Counted from the first letter of the stretch, positions 1 through 4,912 are shown. The stretch: 5,635 bases of DNA from Sulfitobacter sp. DSM 110093 (GCF_022788715.1 NZ_CP085172.1:1-5635), one strand, 5' to 3'. A program made the numbers and translations. The notes: generated by a model from the sequence alone, not told the origin.

Positions 1-1083
1 ATGTGCAGCTGGACGCAGATAGCAGGTCAGGAGACCCGCCTTGTGCGCGTCGAGACCCATAAGAAGCTTAAAGTTTCCAAGGGTGGGCAGATCAAGAGCG
101 AGCAGGTCCCTACGCGTGCTTTCTATCGGGGGCTTCAAGTTTGTGGTCTTCGCTGGGTCTGTCCATGTTGCACCATCAAGAAATCAGAGGGCTGCCGCGC
201 CGAGATGAATGCTGCATTGGCGGAAGCGCGCAAACGGGGGTTACAGCCGGTAATGCTGACGCTGACGGCTCGGCATAAGCGCTCGATGCCTTTGGCGGAG
301 ATACAGGGTAAGATTGCTTCGGCGGAGAAGCGGCTTAAAACTACCCGTCATTGGAAACGGCTGATGAAGGTTGCCACAGGCGGTTTTGCAAAGGCGGTCG
401 AGGTGACCCATGGTGCCAATGGTTGGCACCCCCATTTTCACATCATCCTGTTGCTTGACTGCGATAGCCAACCTGAGGCTTTCGAGGAGGTCGAGGAGCT
501 GCGGGAAGCATGGCTCCATGAACTTACCTGTGCGGGCTTAGACGGCACGAGCAAAAAGGCGGTAGAGCATTCCTTCGACTACTGTGGTGCCGAAGAGGCT
601 GGCGAGTATGTCAGCAAGTGGGGCGCGGGCGAAGAGATGACATTGGCCGGCTCAAAGGTAGGGCGGGGCAAAGGCCGCACGCCGTGGCAACTCTTGCGGG
701 ATGCGCGGGTGGCAGAAACCGATGCCGAACGTATGAAGGCTGGCGCACTCTGGTGGGAGTTTATCCAAGTGATGAAAGGCGTCCATCAGCTTCGCCAGTC
801 GCCTGCGTTTCGGCAGTTGGTCAAAGAGTATGAGCCACCCAAGGTGCCTGAGCAGCCTGACCCTGTGGAAACCGAGGTATTTTCGTTCGGTCGCAAGGGG
901 GATGATGGCCTCTGGTTGTTCGCGCGGCACCGCCGTAGCCGGATGCAGGACAAGGCAGAAGAAGGGACAGTCGAGGACGCTCGGCAGGGTGTGCAAGAAG
1001 TCATGCTCGATGAGCGGACCGATGAATATCTCCGGAAAGGGGATATTCCTGATCCCGGTCCGCTCATCGAGCATGGCGAATAA
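1..1083 (+). CDS. rep: Rolling-circle replication initiator (Rep_1 / pC194-pUB110 type), C-terminal 360 residues
   Basis: Rep would nick the plasmid at its double-strand origin, attach to the 5' end through a tyrosine and start rolling-circle replication. In the numbering of this piece, a Cys-rich block carries C48, C54, C56 and C57 (CGLRWVCPCC), as in Rep_1 proteins. Motif I is MLTLTARH at 85-92. The metal-binding HUH motif is GWHPHFH at 141-147. The catalytic tyrosine motif is YVSKWG, with Y203 and K206. The tail from about 280 is charged and not conserved-looking. Residue 1 is an ATG, but it lies inside the conserved core: family members have about 50-100 residues before this point, ending in an R..C pattern that here would straddle the window edge. 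The true start is therefore placed at 5372 on the other end of the circle. The last 27 codons contain a 20-bp inverted repeat. Family assignment is firm from the three motifs; the role is inferred from the family. Confidence 0.93.
   Translation: MCSWTQIAGQETRLVRVETHKKLKVSKGGQIKSEQVPTRAFYRGLQVCGLRWVCPCCTIKKSEGCRAEMNAALAEARKRGLQPVMLTLTARHKRSMPLAEIQGKIASAEKRLKTTRHWKRLMKVATGGFAKAVEVTHGANGWHPHFHIILLLDCDSQPEAFEEVEELREAWLHELTCAGLDGTSKKAVEHSFDYCGAEEAGEYVSKWGAGEEMTLAGSKVGRGKGRTPWQLLRDARVAETDAERMKAGALWWEFIQVMKGVHQLRQSPAFRQLVKEYEPPKVPEQPDPVETEVFSFGRKGDDGLWLFARHRRSRMQDKAEEGTVEDARQGVQEVMLDERTDEYLRKGDIPDPGPLIEHGE
1002..1075. repeat. Perfect 20-bp inverted repeat inside the 3' end of rep
   Basis: Arms 1002-1021 and 1056-1075 are exact reverse complements (left arm CATGCTCGATGAGCGGACCG). 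Inside them, GAATATC at 1024-1030 pairs with GATATTC at 1042-1048, and TCC/GGG closes a small loop. The whole can form a long hairpin of about 30 pairs on either strand, ending six bases before the rep stop. No T-run follows, so it is not an ordinary intrinsic terminator. On a rolling-circle plasmid a long stem like this could be a single-strand origin, where the lagging strand is primed on displaced single-stranded DNA, or it could protect the 3' end of the rep mRNA. The structure is seen directly; its role is inferred. Confidence 0.85.
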
Positions 1084-1466
1084 GCTGGATGTGTGGTAAG
1101 GTGTGCCTTGATGGATTTAACTATCAAACTCATCGTTCTCAACGGGTTAGCCAGAAGCGATGACAAGACAAGTCTTTTGCAGGACCTGTATCTGAGTGCG
1201 TTTTACACACTCCCTTGTGGAAGGGGAGGTGCCCATCAAAACACACCCCATACATAAAGCATTGCTATATAAATGTCAATAGGCAATTGCGCATGGTTCT
1301 GCCATGGCAAACTAACATGGTTTGGCGTATGGCGCAACCCGTTGTATATATATCGTGGATATTTATTCATAGGTATTTATAAATGATTATATATTGCTAT
1401 GTATTATAGACAGACACACAGTCGTATGGTTCTGTCATATGAATGAGGTAGTAGGAGACGTCAGTT
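1084..1466. other. Gene-free AT-rich stretch between rep and the HTH_36-like gene, with short repeats
   Basis: No convincing ORF is visible here. The part from about 1250 to 1420 is very AT-rich (runs such as GTATATATATC and ATTTATAAAT). It contains an imperfect 16-bp direct repeat, CGCATGGTTCTGCCAT at 1290-1305 and CGTATGGTTCTGTCAT at 1423-1438 (14 of 16 identical). It also has two copies of ATTGCTAT (1261-1268 and 1393-1400) and the palindromes GCAATTGC (1283-1290) and GCCATGGC (1301-1308). The second long repeat lies just before the ribosome-binding site of the next gene, so these could be operator sites for the protein encoded there, or part of an origin. A promoter must lie here, but I cannot pick a convincing -35/-10 pair. 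Confidence 0.5.
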
Positions 1467-1895
1467 ATGTCAGAGGTGGCAAATAAATGGGGGGAAGAAG
1501 TCGCGAAGCGTGGCTTCGCACAGATTCCAAATTACCTGCTTCACTTGAACCAGTTCGCGGCAAAAGAAGATCGTCTTTCTCCGGTTGAGCTTTTAGTCTT
1601 AATTGAGCTTTCCGGTTCTTGGTGGAAGAGGGATGAGCAGCCTTACCCTTCCATGAGAACGCTCTCCACTCGTTGTGGAACGTCAGAGCGACAAATCCTC
1701 AGGGCCATCGGAAGGCTTGAAGAGATTGGTTTGTTGAAGCGAGTAAAACGGCGAACAAAGGGTATCATCTCCTCGAATGCCTACGACTTGCTGCCGTTGG
1801 TGGAACAGCTTCAAGCCGTTGCCGCAGCATATCCTGCGGAACATCCTCGGAAGGTTGCGGGGAAGTCATCTGAAAGTGTCACTTCCGATGAATGA
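1467..1895 (+). CDS. Winged-helix DNA-binding protein (HTH_36-like), probable plasmid replication or control protein
   Basis: This 142-residue soluble protein has a winged helix-turn-helix fold over about residues 37-107. SPVELLVLIEL forms the first helix, YPSMRTLSTRCGTSERQILRAI (60-81) gives the helix-turn-helix, and RLEEIGLLKRVKR leads into the wing, closed by NAYDL. This is the HTH_36 pattern seen in many plasmid- and phage-encoded replication or regulatory proteins. The segment GFAQIPNYLLH (16-26) before it is also typical. The tail after 115 is low-complexity and probably disordered. The start is supported by AGGAG at 1453-1457, nine bases before the ATG. An imperfect 16-bp repeat ends 28 bases upstream of the start, which would fit autoregulation. 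Whether it acts as a replication helper, copy-number repressor or partition factor cannot be read from the sequence. Confidence 0.85.
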   Translation: MSEVANKWGEEVAKRGFAQIPNYLLHLNQFAAKEDRLSPVELLVLIELSGSWWKRDEQPYPSMRTLSTRCGTSERQILRAIGRLEEIGLLKRVKRRTKGIISSNAYDLLPLVEQLQAVAAAYPAEHPRKVAGKSSESVTSDE

Positions 1896-1920
1896 TCTGC
1901 TAAGAGTTTCTACATTGACC

Positions 1921-1968
1921 TGTGCAGGTGTGCTTTGCACACTGCTCGCACAATGACTGAAATGCACA
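1921..1968. promoter_or_regulatory. Cluster of TGTGC/GCACA boxes at the start of the HTH gene, candidate operator
   Basis: TGTGC occurs at 1921-1925 and 1929-1933, and its reverse complement GCACA at 1937-1941, 1948-1952 and 1964-1968. The middle two form the perfect inverted repeat GTGTGC-TTT-GCACAC at 1928-1942. Four more boxes lie inside the gene at 2105-2152, ending in the 12-bp palindrome TGTGCATGCACA (2141-2152). The spacing of the first three boxes is eight bases. The position over the translation start suggests a site where the encoded protein represses its own gene; binding is inferred. Confidence 0.45.
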
Positions 1969-2318
1969 CTCCGGCGCAGGCAGCAAAGATTGCTAATGTA
2001 TCTCGATCAACAGTTTCGAGAGCCATAAAGAGCGGGGATCTTCCAGCCAGAAAGGGGAATCAAAGCTGGCAGATCAGCGATAGCGATTTGCGTGAATGGT
2101 TAGGTGTGCAGAAAAGTGTTCAGCGCACACGTGCAGGACATGTGCATGCACAGATGGATATGGAGCAGGTTGCGAAGATTTCCGGATTGGAGACGGAAAA
2201 CCGTATGCTGCTCGAAAACTTGCGTAAAGCAGAGGCAAGGGTTGATCGCTTAGAAGTTATGCTGGGCGAGAGATGGTGGCATTCGGTGAGAGACTGGATG
2301 CGGAAGGACGTTAAGTAG
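1953..2318 (+). CDS. MerR/excisionase-like helix-turn-helix protein with C-terminal coiled coil
   Basis: This is a 121-residue protein. Residues 5-50 form an HTH_17/excisionase-type domain: HTPAQAAKIANVSRSTVSRAIKSG as helix-turn-helix, then LPARKGNQSWQISDSDLREWL as wing and closing helix. A heptad-like coiled coil spans about 74-104 (LETENRMLLENLRKAEARVDRLE), and the protein ends in an amphipathic WW..VRDWMRK segment. It is probably a dimeric DNA-binding regulator, plausibly of copy number or maintenance. The start is uncertain. ATG 1953 is taken because the domain begins just after it, but ATG 1962 and TTG 1935 (with a weak AGGTG ahead) are in the same frame, and none has a strong Shine-Dalgarno. 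It follows the HTH_36-like gene by 57 bases and may be co-transcribed. Repeated TGTGC/GCACA boxes around the start suggest autorepression. Confidence 0.83.
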   Translation: MTEMHTPAQAAKIANVSRSTVSRAIKSGDLPARKGNQSWQISDSDLREWLGVQKSVQRTRAGHVHAQMDMEQVAKISGLETENRMLLENLRKAEARVDRLEVMLGERWWHSVRDWMRKDVK

Positions 2319-2380
2319 CTTCTGCATCCCCCCGACCCGCTCTCATTATAAAGGGCCGTAGGGGCGGGGGGATGTAGAAG
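2319..2380. terminator. Large GC-rich hairpin between convergent ORFs, possible two-way terminator
   Basis: Arms 2319-2338 (CTTCTGCATCCCCCCGACCC) and 2361-2380 (GGGGCGGGGGGATGTAGAAG) pair over 20 positions with one G-T pair and one mismatch, around a 22-base loop. The left arm starts directly after the stop of the + strand HTH gene. The right arm lies 14 bases beyond the end of the small - strand ORF. Neither side has a proper T-run, so efficient intrinsic termination is uncertain; it may instead block exonucleases or be a replication element. Confidence 0.5.
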
Positions 2381-2394
2381 CGGGCGCGCCGAGG

Positions 2395-2460
2395 TCAATG
2401 CCATCGGTCGTGCCATAAGTGGATCAGGACGGCGATGATTAGGCGGGTGATGAATGTCAT
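2395..2460 (-). CDS. Tiny hydrophobic ORF (21 residues) with strong ribosome-binding site
   Basis: Reading the - strand, AGAGGAG (2474-2468) stands seven bases before ATG 2460. The ORF encodes 21 residues, starting MTFITRLIIAVLIHL and ending in a Trp/His/Arg-rich tail. One short membrane-spanning helix with a charged, aromatic end is the shape of small membrane peptides, including type I toxins, but I recognise no specific family. Stop codon TGA is at 2397-2395, and a large hairpin follows 14 bases later. The ORF is very short, so chance is possible; the strength and spacing of the Shine-Dalgarno and the solid hydrophobic run are the reasons for listing it. Confidence 0.4.
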   Translation of the reverse strand: MTFITRLIIAVLIHLWHDRWH

Positions 2461-2525
2461 TGGCTATCTCCTCTTTTGACAAGACAGACTTAACATCAAG
2501 ACAGTTGCGAATGGTTTCGAACTGG

Positions 2526-2556
2526 TTAAAGACCTGATCCCTTTAAGGTTTTGTTA
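2526..2556 (+). other. Candidate oriT upstream of the MobV-like relaxase gene
   Basis: TTAAAG at 2526-2531 and CTTTAA at 2541-2546 form a 6-bp stem with a nine-base loop, followed by GGTTTTGTTAATG. Origins of MobV plasmids such as pMV158 have an AT-rich ACTTTAT/ATAAAGT inverted repeat followed by a GTG/TTA nick region, so arrangement and base content are similar. It lies about 140 bases upstream of the relaxase gene, where a MobV oriT is expected. The match is loose and no nick site can be assigned with confidence. Confidence 0.25.
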
Positions 2557-2611
2557 ATGTTCTGGTGCTGTCCCCGCAGGGTCCGCCGGAAGGCTCCCCA
2601 GAGAGGGCCCG

Positions 2612-2654
2612 CCTTTTTGCGCAGCAAAAAGGGTTAGCGGGTTAAACCTTTTTT
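2612..2654 (+). promoter_or_regulatory. Mutually exclusive hairpins ahead of the relaxase gene, attenuator-like
   Basis: CCTTTTTGC (2612-2620) pairs perfectly with GCAAAAAGG (2624-2632) around a three-base loop. The same AAAAAGG (2626-2632) can instead pair with CCTTTTT (2647-2653), where the right arm itself provides a six-T run ending at 2654. The two hairpins cannot form together, as in transcription attenuators. The site lies 31 bases before the relaxase start. The second stem is A/T-rich and weak, so a role in termination is uncertain. Confidence 0.4.
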
Positions 2655-2685
2655 CTACGACCCCTCCGGTGCCTATGTCCCTCTT

Positions 2686-3510
2686 ATGAGCGAGACAGAG
2701 ATCAAAAAGGGGAAGGTAGGGGCGGTGCGTCAAAGCGCGCTGCGCCTCTCTGACCTTGCGGTGATGGAGCGACACGGCAAGCGACAGGACGCAAGCAGTC
2801 AAGCGCGCCGTGTCCGCGATGAAAATGCCCTTATCTGGAACACGCTTGATCTGCGTGAAGCCCGCGAAATTCATGTGGATGGGGTGAAGCAGTCAGGGCA
2901 GACCGCTGCTTTGCACATCCTGATCCAGTTCCCGACTGCGTTGCAGCCGACGGACGACAAAGGCCAGCTACAAATGCTGATGCACTCTGTGCGTTTTGTG
3001 CAGAAATTTCACGGCGGGCGGGCCGTGTTTGCCGCACGGCTGGATCGAGATGAAGTCGGGCAGCATACCGTCGATGTTTTTGCGATGCCCACATATGAGC
3101 GGACTTATAAAGATGGTCGGACCGCGTGGTGGGCCAGTGTGTCAAAATTTACCAAAGCCGAGGCTAAGCGCAGGTATGGGCGTGATGACAAGCGTGCGCA
3201 GGGTAGCGCGCTGCAAGATGCGTGGCACGAATACCTGCGGGATGAGATCGGCCTCAATGCGCTGCAACCTACTCGCAAGAAGGCCACTGCGCGCGATCGG
3301 GTTGAGCCAGAAATGTATGCCTTGCGGCAAGAACAGAACCGGGTGCGCGCAATGGCGGAACATGCCCAACGATTATTAAGCGGGATTGAGAAGCTGGCGG
3401 CGCGTGTCGGGCGGTTCCTCCCGGAGCTCACAGGTCTGCGTGCTGGTGCGCGAGAGCTGGATGAAATGACAAACACCAAGAAAAACGAAAGGAATAACAG
3501 GTGGCGTTGA
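2686..3510 (+). CDS. Short MobV/Pre-like relaxase (plasmid mobilisation or recombination protein) with altered metal motif
   Basis: This 274-residue protein follows the order of MobV (Mob_Pre) relaxases. ERHGKRQDASSQARR at 28-42 corresponds to the N-terminal H..R motif; in MobM of pMV158 this His is the reported nucleophile, so H30 is the candidate here. LHILIQFPT (77-84) resembles the strand after motif I. Residues 112-134 contain RLDRDEVGQHTVDVFAMP where the family has HxDExxPHxH. DGRTAWWASVSK then leads to QGSALQDAWHEYLRDEIGL (172-190), close to the LQD..HE motif after the MobV catalytic core. A charged, coiled-coil-prone tail covers about 207-270. MobM is nearly 500 residues, so this is little more than the catalytic domain. 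Two of the three usual metal-binding histidines appear replaced (R118 and D130; H127 kept). No Shine-Dalgarno precedes ATG 2686, but it is the first start after an in-frame stop at 2635. A nick at an upstream oriT is the expected role; activity is inferred. Confidence 0.78.
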   Translation: MSETEIKKGKVGAVRQSALRLSDLAVMERHGKRQDASSQARRVRDENALIWNTLDLREAREIHVDGVKQSGQTAALHILIQFPTALQPTDDKGQLQMLMHSVRFVQKFHGGRAVFAARLDRDEVGQHTVDVFAMPTYERTYKDGRTAWWASVSKFTKAEAKRRYGRDDKRAQGSALQDAWHEYLRDEIGLNALQPTRKKATARDRVEPEMYALRQEQNRVRAMAEHAQRLLSGIEKLAARVGRFLPELTGLRAGARELDEMTNTKKNERNNRWR

Positions 3511-3932
3511 TTTTTAGACGATTTGATAAAGCAGACGAAAGTGTGCGCGATGCACTCATAGCGCTGGCGAGGGTTCGAAAGAACAATGAGGAATTTTCAA
3601 AAGATCAGGTTTTGAAGTTTTCTCGGTCAGCCCGCGTGCTTTTTAACTATGCGTTACAGCGAGAACCGGAGGTAACAATCAAGGATTTGGGTAGATGCAT
3701 CCACGACCTTGGCCTTGAAGCGCAGCACGATGGGATTCTGGGCAAATACGGCACTCCGGGTGCGGCCGAATGGCGGTTTAAGTCATTGATCCATCCTCGG
3801 CGCGCAGGCGGTGAGGGCGGCGACCCCTCGCCCGATGAGAAGTATATGACACTCGATGAAATGGCAGCGGTGTGGGCGGCGTGGCAAACGTCTGCCCGTG
3901 TCCAACCGCGGCGGCAGGGTGGTGCTCGATAA
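3501..3932 (+). CDS. Unknown protein coupled to the relaxase gene
   Basis: This 143-residue protein is not recognised. It starts at GTG 3501, ten bases before the relaxase gene ends, with AAAGGA at 3488-3493 as a well-placed ribosome-binding site. The two genes are therefore co-transcribed and probably translationally coupled. It is soluble, with no signal peptide or membrane segment. Residues 10-75 look helical and carry many Arg, Lys, Glu and Asp. A Gly/Pro/Asp-rich linker lies around 101-113, then a short helix (YMTLDEMAAVWAAWQT, 115-130) and a basic tail. The context suggests a mobilisation accessory protein that helps the relaxase at oriT or contacts the transfer machinery. The stop lies one base from the stop of the convergent zinc-ribbon gene, leaving no room for a separate terminator. 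Confidence 0.7.
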   Translation: MALIFRRFDKADESVRDALIALARVRKNNEEFSKDQVLKFSRSARVLFNYALQREPEVTIKDLGRCIHDLGLEAQHDGILGKYGTPGAAEWRFKSLIHPRRAGGEGGDPSPDEKYMTLDEMAAVWAAWQTSARVQPRRQGGAR

Positions 3933-3933
3933 T

Positions 3934-4179
3934 CTACATTGATGTCGATTTCTTCCGGGGGAATCTCGCTACCTGTGGCCACCCTGTGCCGCACTTGCAG
4001 ACAGATCGGCGCTCGAATTCGTGCTGCGTGATCCCTGTGGGCACATCGCCGGGCTTACGGGTCACCGTATGCCCGCATTCCCAGCATCGAACCTCGATGT
4101 GGGTGATGCCGGTCGAGAATAGTTCATCAATGATCGTGGTCATTCCGACGGAATAACAGCACTGGACAGGGGCTGTCAT
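3934..4179 (-). CDS. Small zinc-ribbon-like protein
   Basis: This is an 81-residue protein from ATG 4179; ATG 4143, which gives 69 residues beginning MTTIIDELFSTG, is an equally possible start. The recognisable part is VRCWECGHTV at 30-39 and VCKCGTGWP at 60-68. These form a CxxC plus CxC pair (C32, C35, C61, C63) separated by 25 residues and fitting one zinc site. The tail ARFPRKKS is basic. Small ribbons of this type are common as hypothetical proteins in proteobacteria; DNA or RNA contact is possible but unproven. Neither start has a strong Shine-Dalgarno. It lies downstream of the 61-residue gene on the same strand, separated by two hairpins. It converges on the relaxase operon with stop codons one base apart, so transcripts from both sides would overlap. 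Confidence 0.6.
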   Translation of the reverse strand: MTAPVQCCYSVGMTTIIDELFSTGITHIEVRCWECGHTVTRKPGDVPTGITQHEFERRSVCKCGTGWPQVARFPRKKSTSM

Positions 4180-4192
4180 GGTCGCAACGGTA

Positions 4193-4229
4193 GCTGCCCT
4201 GGTCGAAGCCTACGGGAGACCAAGGCAGC
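4193..4229 (-). promoter_or_regulatory. 12-bp hairpin in the leader of the zinc-ribbon gene
   Basis: GCTGCCCTGGTC at 4193-4204 and GACCAAGGCAGC at 4218-4229 pair at 11 of 12 positions; the odd pair is G-U when read as - strand RNA. The loop is 13 bases. The hairpin sits 13 bases upstream of ATG 4179 and just after the terminator-like hairpin at 4236-4254. It could modulate read-through or protect the zinc-ribbon mRNA. Confidence 0.4.
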
Positions 4230-4235
4230 GGATAA

Positions 4236-4254
4236 ATTGCGCACTGTGCGCAAT
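4236..4254 (-). terminator. Hairpin after the - strand operon, weak terminator
   Basis: ATTGCGCA (4236-4243) and TGCGCAAT (4247-4254) form a perfect 8-bp stem with a three-base loop. On the - strand it begins one base after the stop of the 61-residue gene (4256) and is followed by TTATCC. The position is right for a terminator, but the T-run is short, so read-through into the zinc-ribbon gene is likely. Confidence 0.45.
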
Positions 4255-4255
4255 C

Positions 4256-4441
4256 TTAGACCGATTTAAGCTTTGCTCGAAGCCGCCGTTTCTGCTCCTG
4301 TCGGATGATTTCGATCTCTGCTTGCAAGCTTTGCTGGGCGGCACCTGTCGCTCTTGTGAGGTCTTTCTGGCGCTCGGCCAGTTCGTTTTTCAAGCTTGTG
4401 TCTGACCAGTCTGCTACCAGCAGATTATGTCTTCCGATCAT
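4256..4441 (-). CDS. Small coiled-coil protein, second gene of the - strand operon
   Basis: This 61-residue protein of unknown family is almost entirely helical. From about residue 13 it is a charged heptad-like stretch (SLKNELAERQKDL, then LQAEIEIIRQEQKRRL) ending in a basic tail, KRRLRAKLKSV. There are no membrane segments or cysteines. The ATG overlaps the stop of the upstream 142-residue gene as ATGA (4441-4438). GGAAGGG lies just upstream inside that gene, so translation is both coupled and independently supported. It probably oligomerises or partners with the upstream product; a two-protein maintenance or control module is possible, but nothing identifies it as toxin or antitoxin. Confidence 0.7.
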   Translation of the reverse strand: MIGRHNLLVADWSDTSLKNELAERQKDLTRATGAAQQSLQAEIEIIRQEQKRRLRAKLKSV

Positions 4442-4866
4442 TGTTTTCCCTTCCTGAAAAGCCAGTTGAGCGGCCAGCCAAGCCAGCCTTTTTTCTGTTT
4501 CTCGGCCTCAATAGCGCGGCGCATCCATTCTTCTCGACTTCTTACGACATTCTCAATGCCCCCGAGATCATCAGCCAACTGGATCAGTTCAGGCGGAACC
4601 CATGTTTTCTTCCACCCTGCGTCTGTTCGCTCCTGATAGAGCTTCTTCTGTCGCTCTGCGCCCGTCATCGGTTGGTTCGGATCTCTCGGGGTATCTGGAT
4701 TTGTCTCTTTTGGTAGAAGGTCGGAAGCACGCAGGGTGAGTTTCCCGCCTTTCAGGCGCATGGCAGCATCTGCGATCTCAATGGTTTTCAGCGTTCTGTC
4801 TTCGATCATCCGGCGCAGCTCGGGGTCGATGTTGTCAAACTTGGCGTTGCTGTCGTCGTCTTTCAT
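4438..4866 (-). CDS. Putative DNA-binding protein with ribbon-helix-helix-like stretch, first main gene of the - strand operon
   Basis: This is a 142-residue, highly charged protein. The N-terminal part (1-50) is acidic then helical, and 50-66 is a Pro/Asp-rich linker. From 67 to 122 the pattern is TGAERQKKLYQER, then AGWKKTWVPPELIQLADDLG, then a helix ending AIEAEKQKK. The order of a basic helix, a short strand with a W-V-P element and two helices resembles small ribbon-helix-helix regulators, but the similarity is loose. The C-terminus GWLGWPLNWLF is Trp-rich and could touch a membrane or a partner. ATG 4866 has no real Shine-Dalgarno and follows an in-frame TGA directly. Seven bases upstream (4912-4871) a 13-residue leader ORF with a strong AGGAG ends, suggesting coupling. 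The stop overlaps the next gene. Confidence 0.7.
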   Translation of the reverse strand: MKDDDSNAKFDNIDPELRRMIEDRTLKTIEIADAAMRLKGGKLTLRASDLLPKETNPDTPRDPNQPMTGAERQKKLYQERTDAGWKKTWVPPELIQLADDLGGIENVVRSREEWMRRAIEAEKQKKGWLGWPLNWLFRKGKQ

Positions 4867-4868
4867 TC

Positions 4869-4894
4869 AGTTAGTTCTCACAGTCAGTTCTCAC
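4869..4894. repeat. 13-bp tandem repeat in the leader of the - strand operon
   Basis: AGTTAGTTCTCAC (4869-4881) is followed directly by AGTCAGTTCTCAC (4882-4894), 12 of 13 bases identical. The - strand reads GTGAGAACTGACT then GTGAGAACTAACT. A related GAGAAC occurs on the + strand at 4960-4965. The repeat could be an operator pair or a recent slippage duplication; with 13 bases it shifts the leader frame by one. Confidence 0.75.
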
Positions 4895-4912
4895 GGCAGC
4901 GGGTTTGCTCAT
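4871..4912 (-). CDS. 13-residue leader ORF before the 142-residue gene
   Basis: On the - strand AGGAG (4924-4920) stands seven bases before ATG 4912. The reading frame is MSKPAAVRTDCEN and stops with TAA at 4873-4871, four bases before ATG 4866. This is the best ribosome-binding site in the neighbourhood, whereas the 142-residue gene has none. The leader would load ribosomes and pass them on. It contains most of a 13-bp tandem duplication, so it may be a remnant start shifted out of frame. Confidence 0.45.
   Translation of the reverse strand: MSKPAAVRTDCEN

Noticed and set aside
652..1074. 140-codon - strand frame beginning MLDERTG
   Set aside because: The start resembles the end of Rep only because of the 20-bp inverted repeat there; the rest is antisense to rep and shows no domain.
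2345..2350. TATAAT on the - strand as a -10 box
   Set aside because: It lies in the loop of the large hairpin with only GC-rich DNA at the -35 position; a chance match is likely.
2476..2481. TTGACA as a -35 box for the relaxase gene
   Set aside because: The hexamer is perfect, but nothing like TATAAT follows at 16-18 bases, and the site overlaps the ribosome-binding region of the - strand micro-ORF.
2554..2874. 106-codon - strand frame overlapping the start of the relaxase gene
   Set aside because: It has no ribosome-binding site or domain pattern and is antisense to the conserved N-terminal motif of the relaxase.
4396..4716. + strand frames of 106 and 69 codons opposite the - strand operon
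   Set aside because: The - strand has two overlapping genes, an ATGA junction, a strong ribosome-binding site and plausible protein composition. The + strand translations are rich in Cys, Phe, Ser and Pro, as expected of antisense frames.
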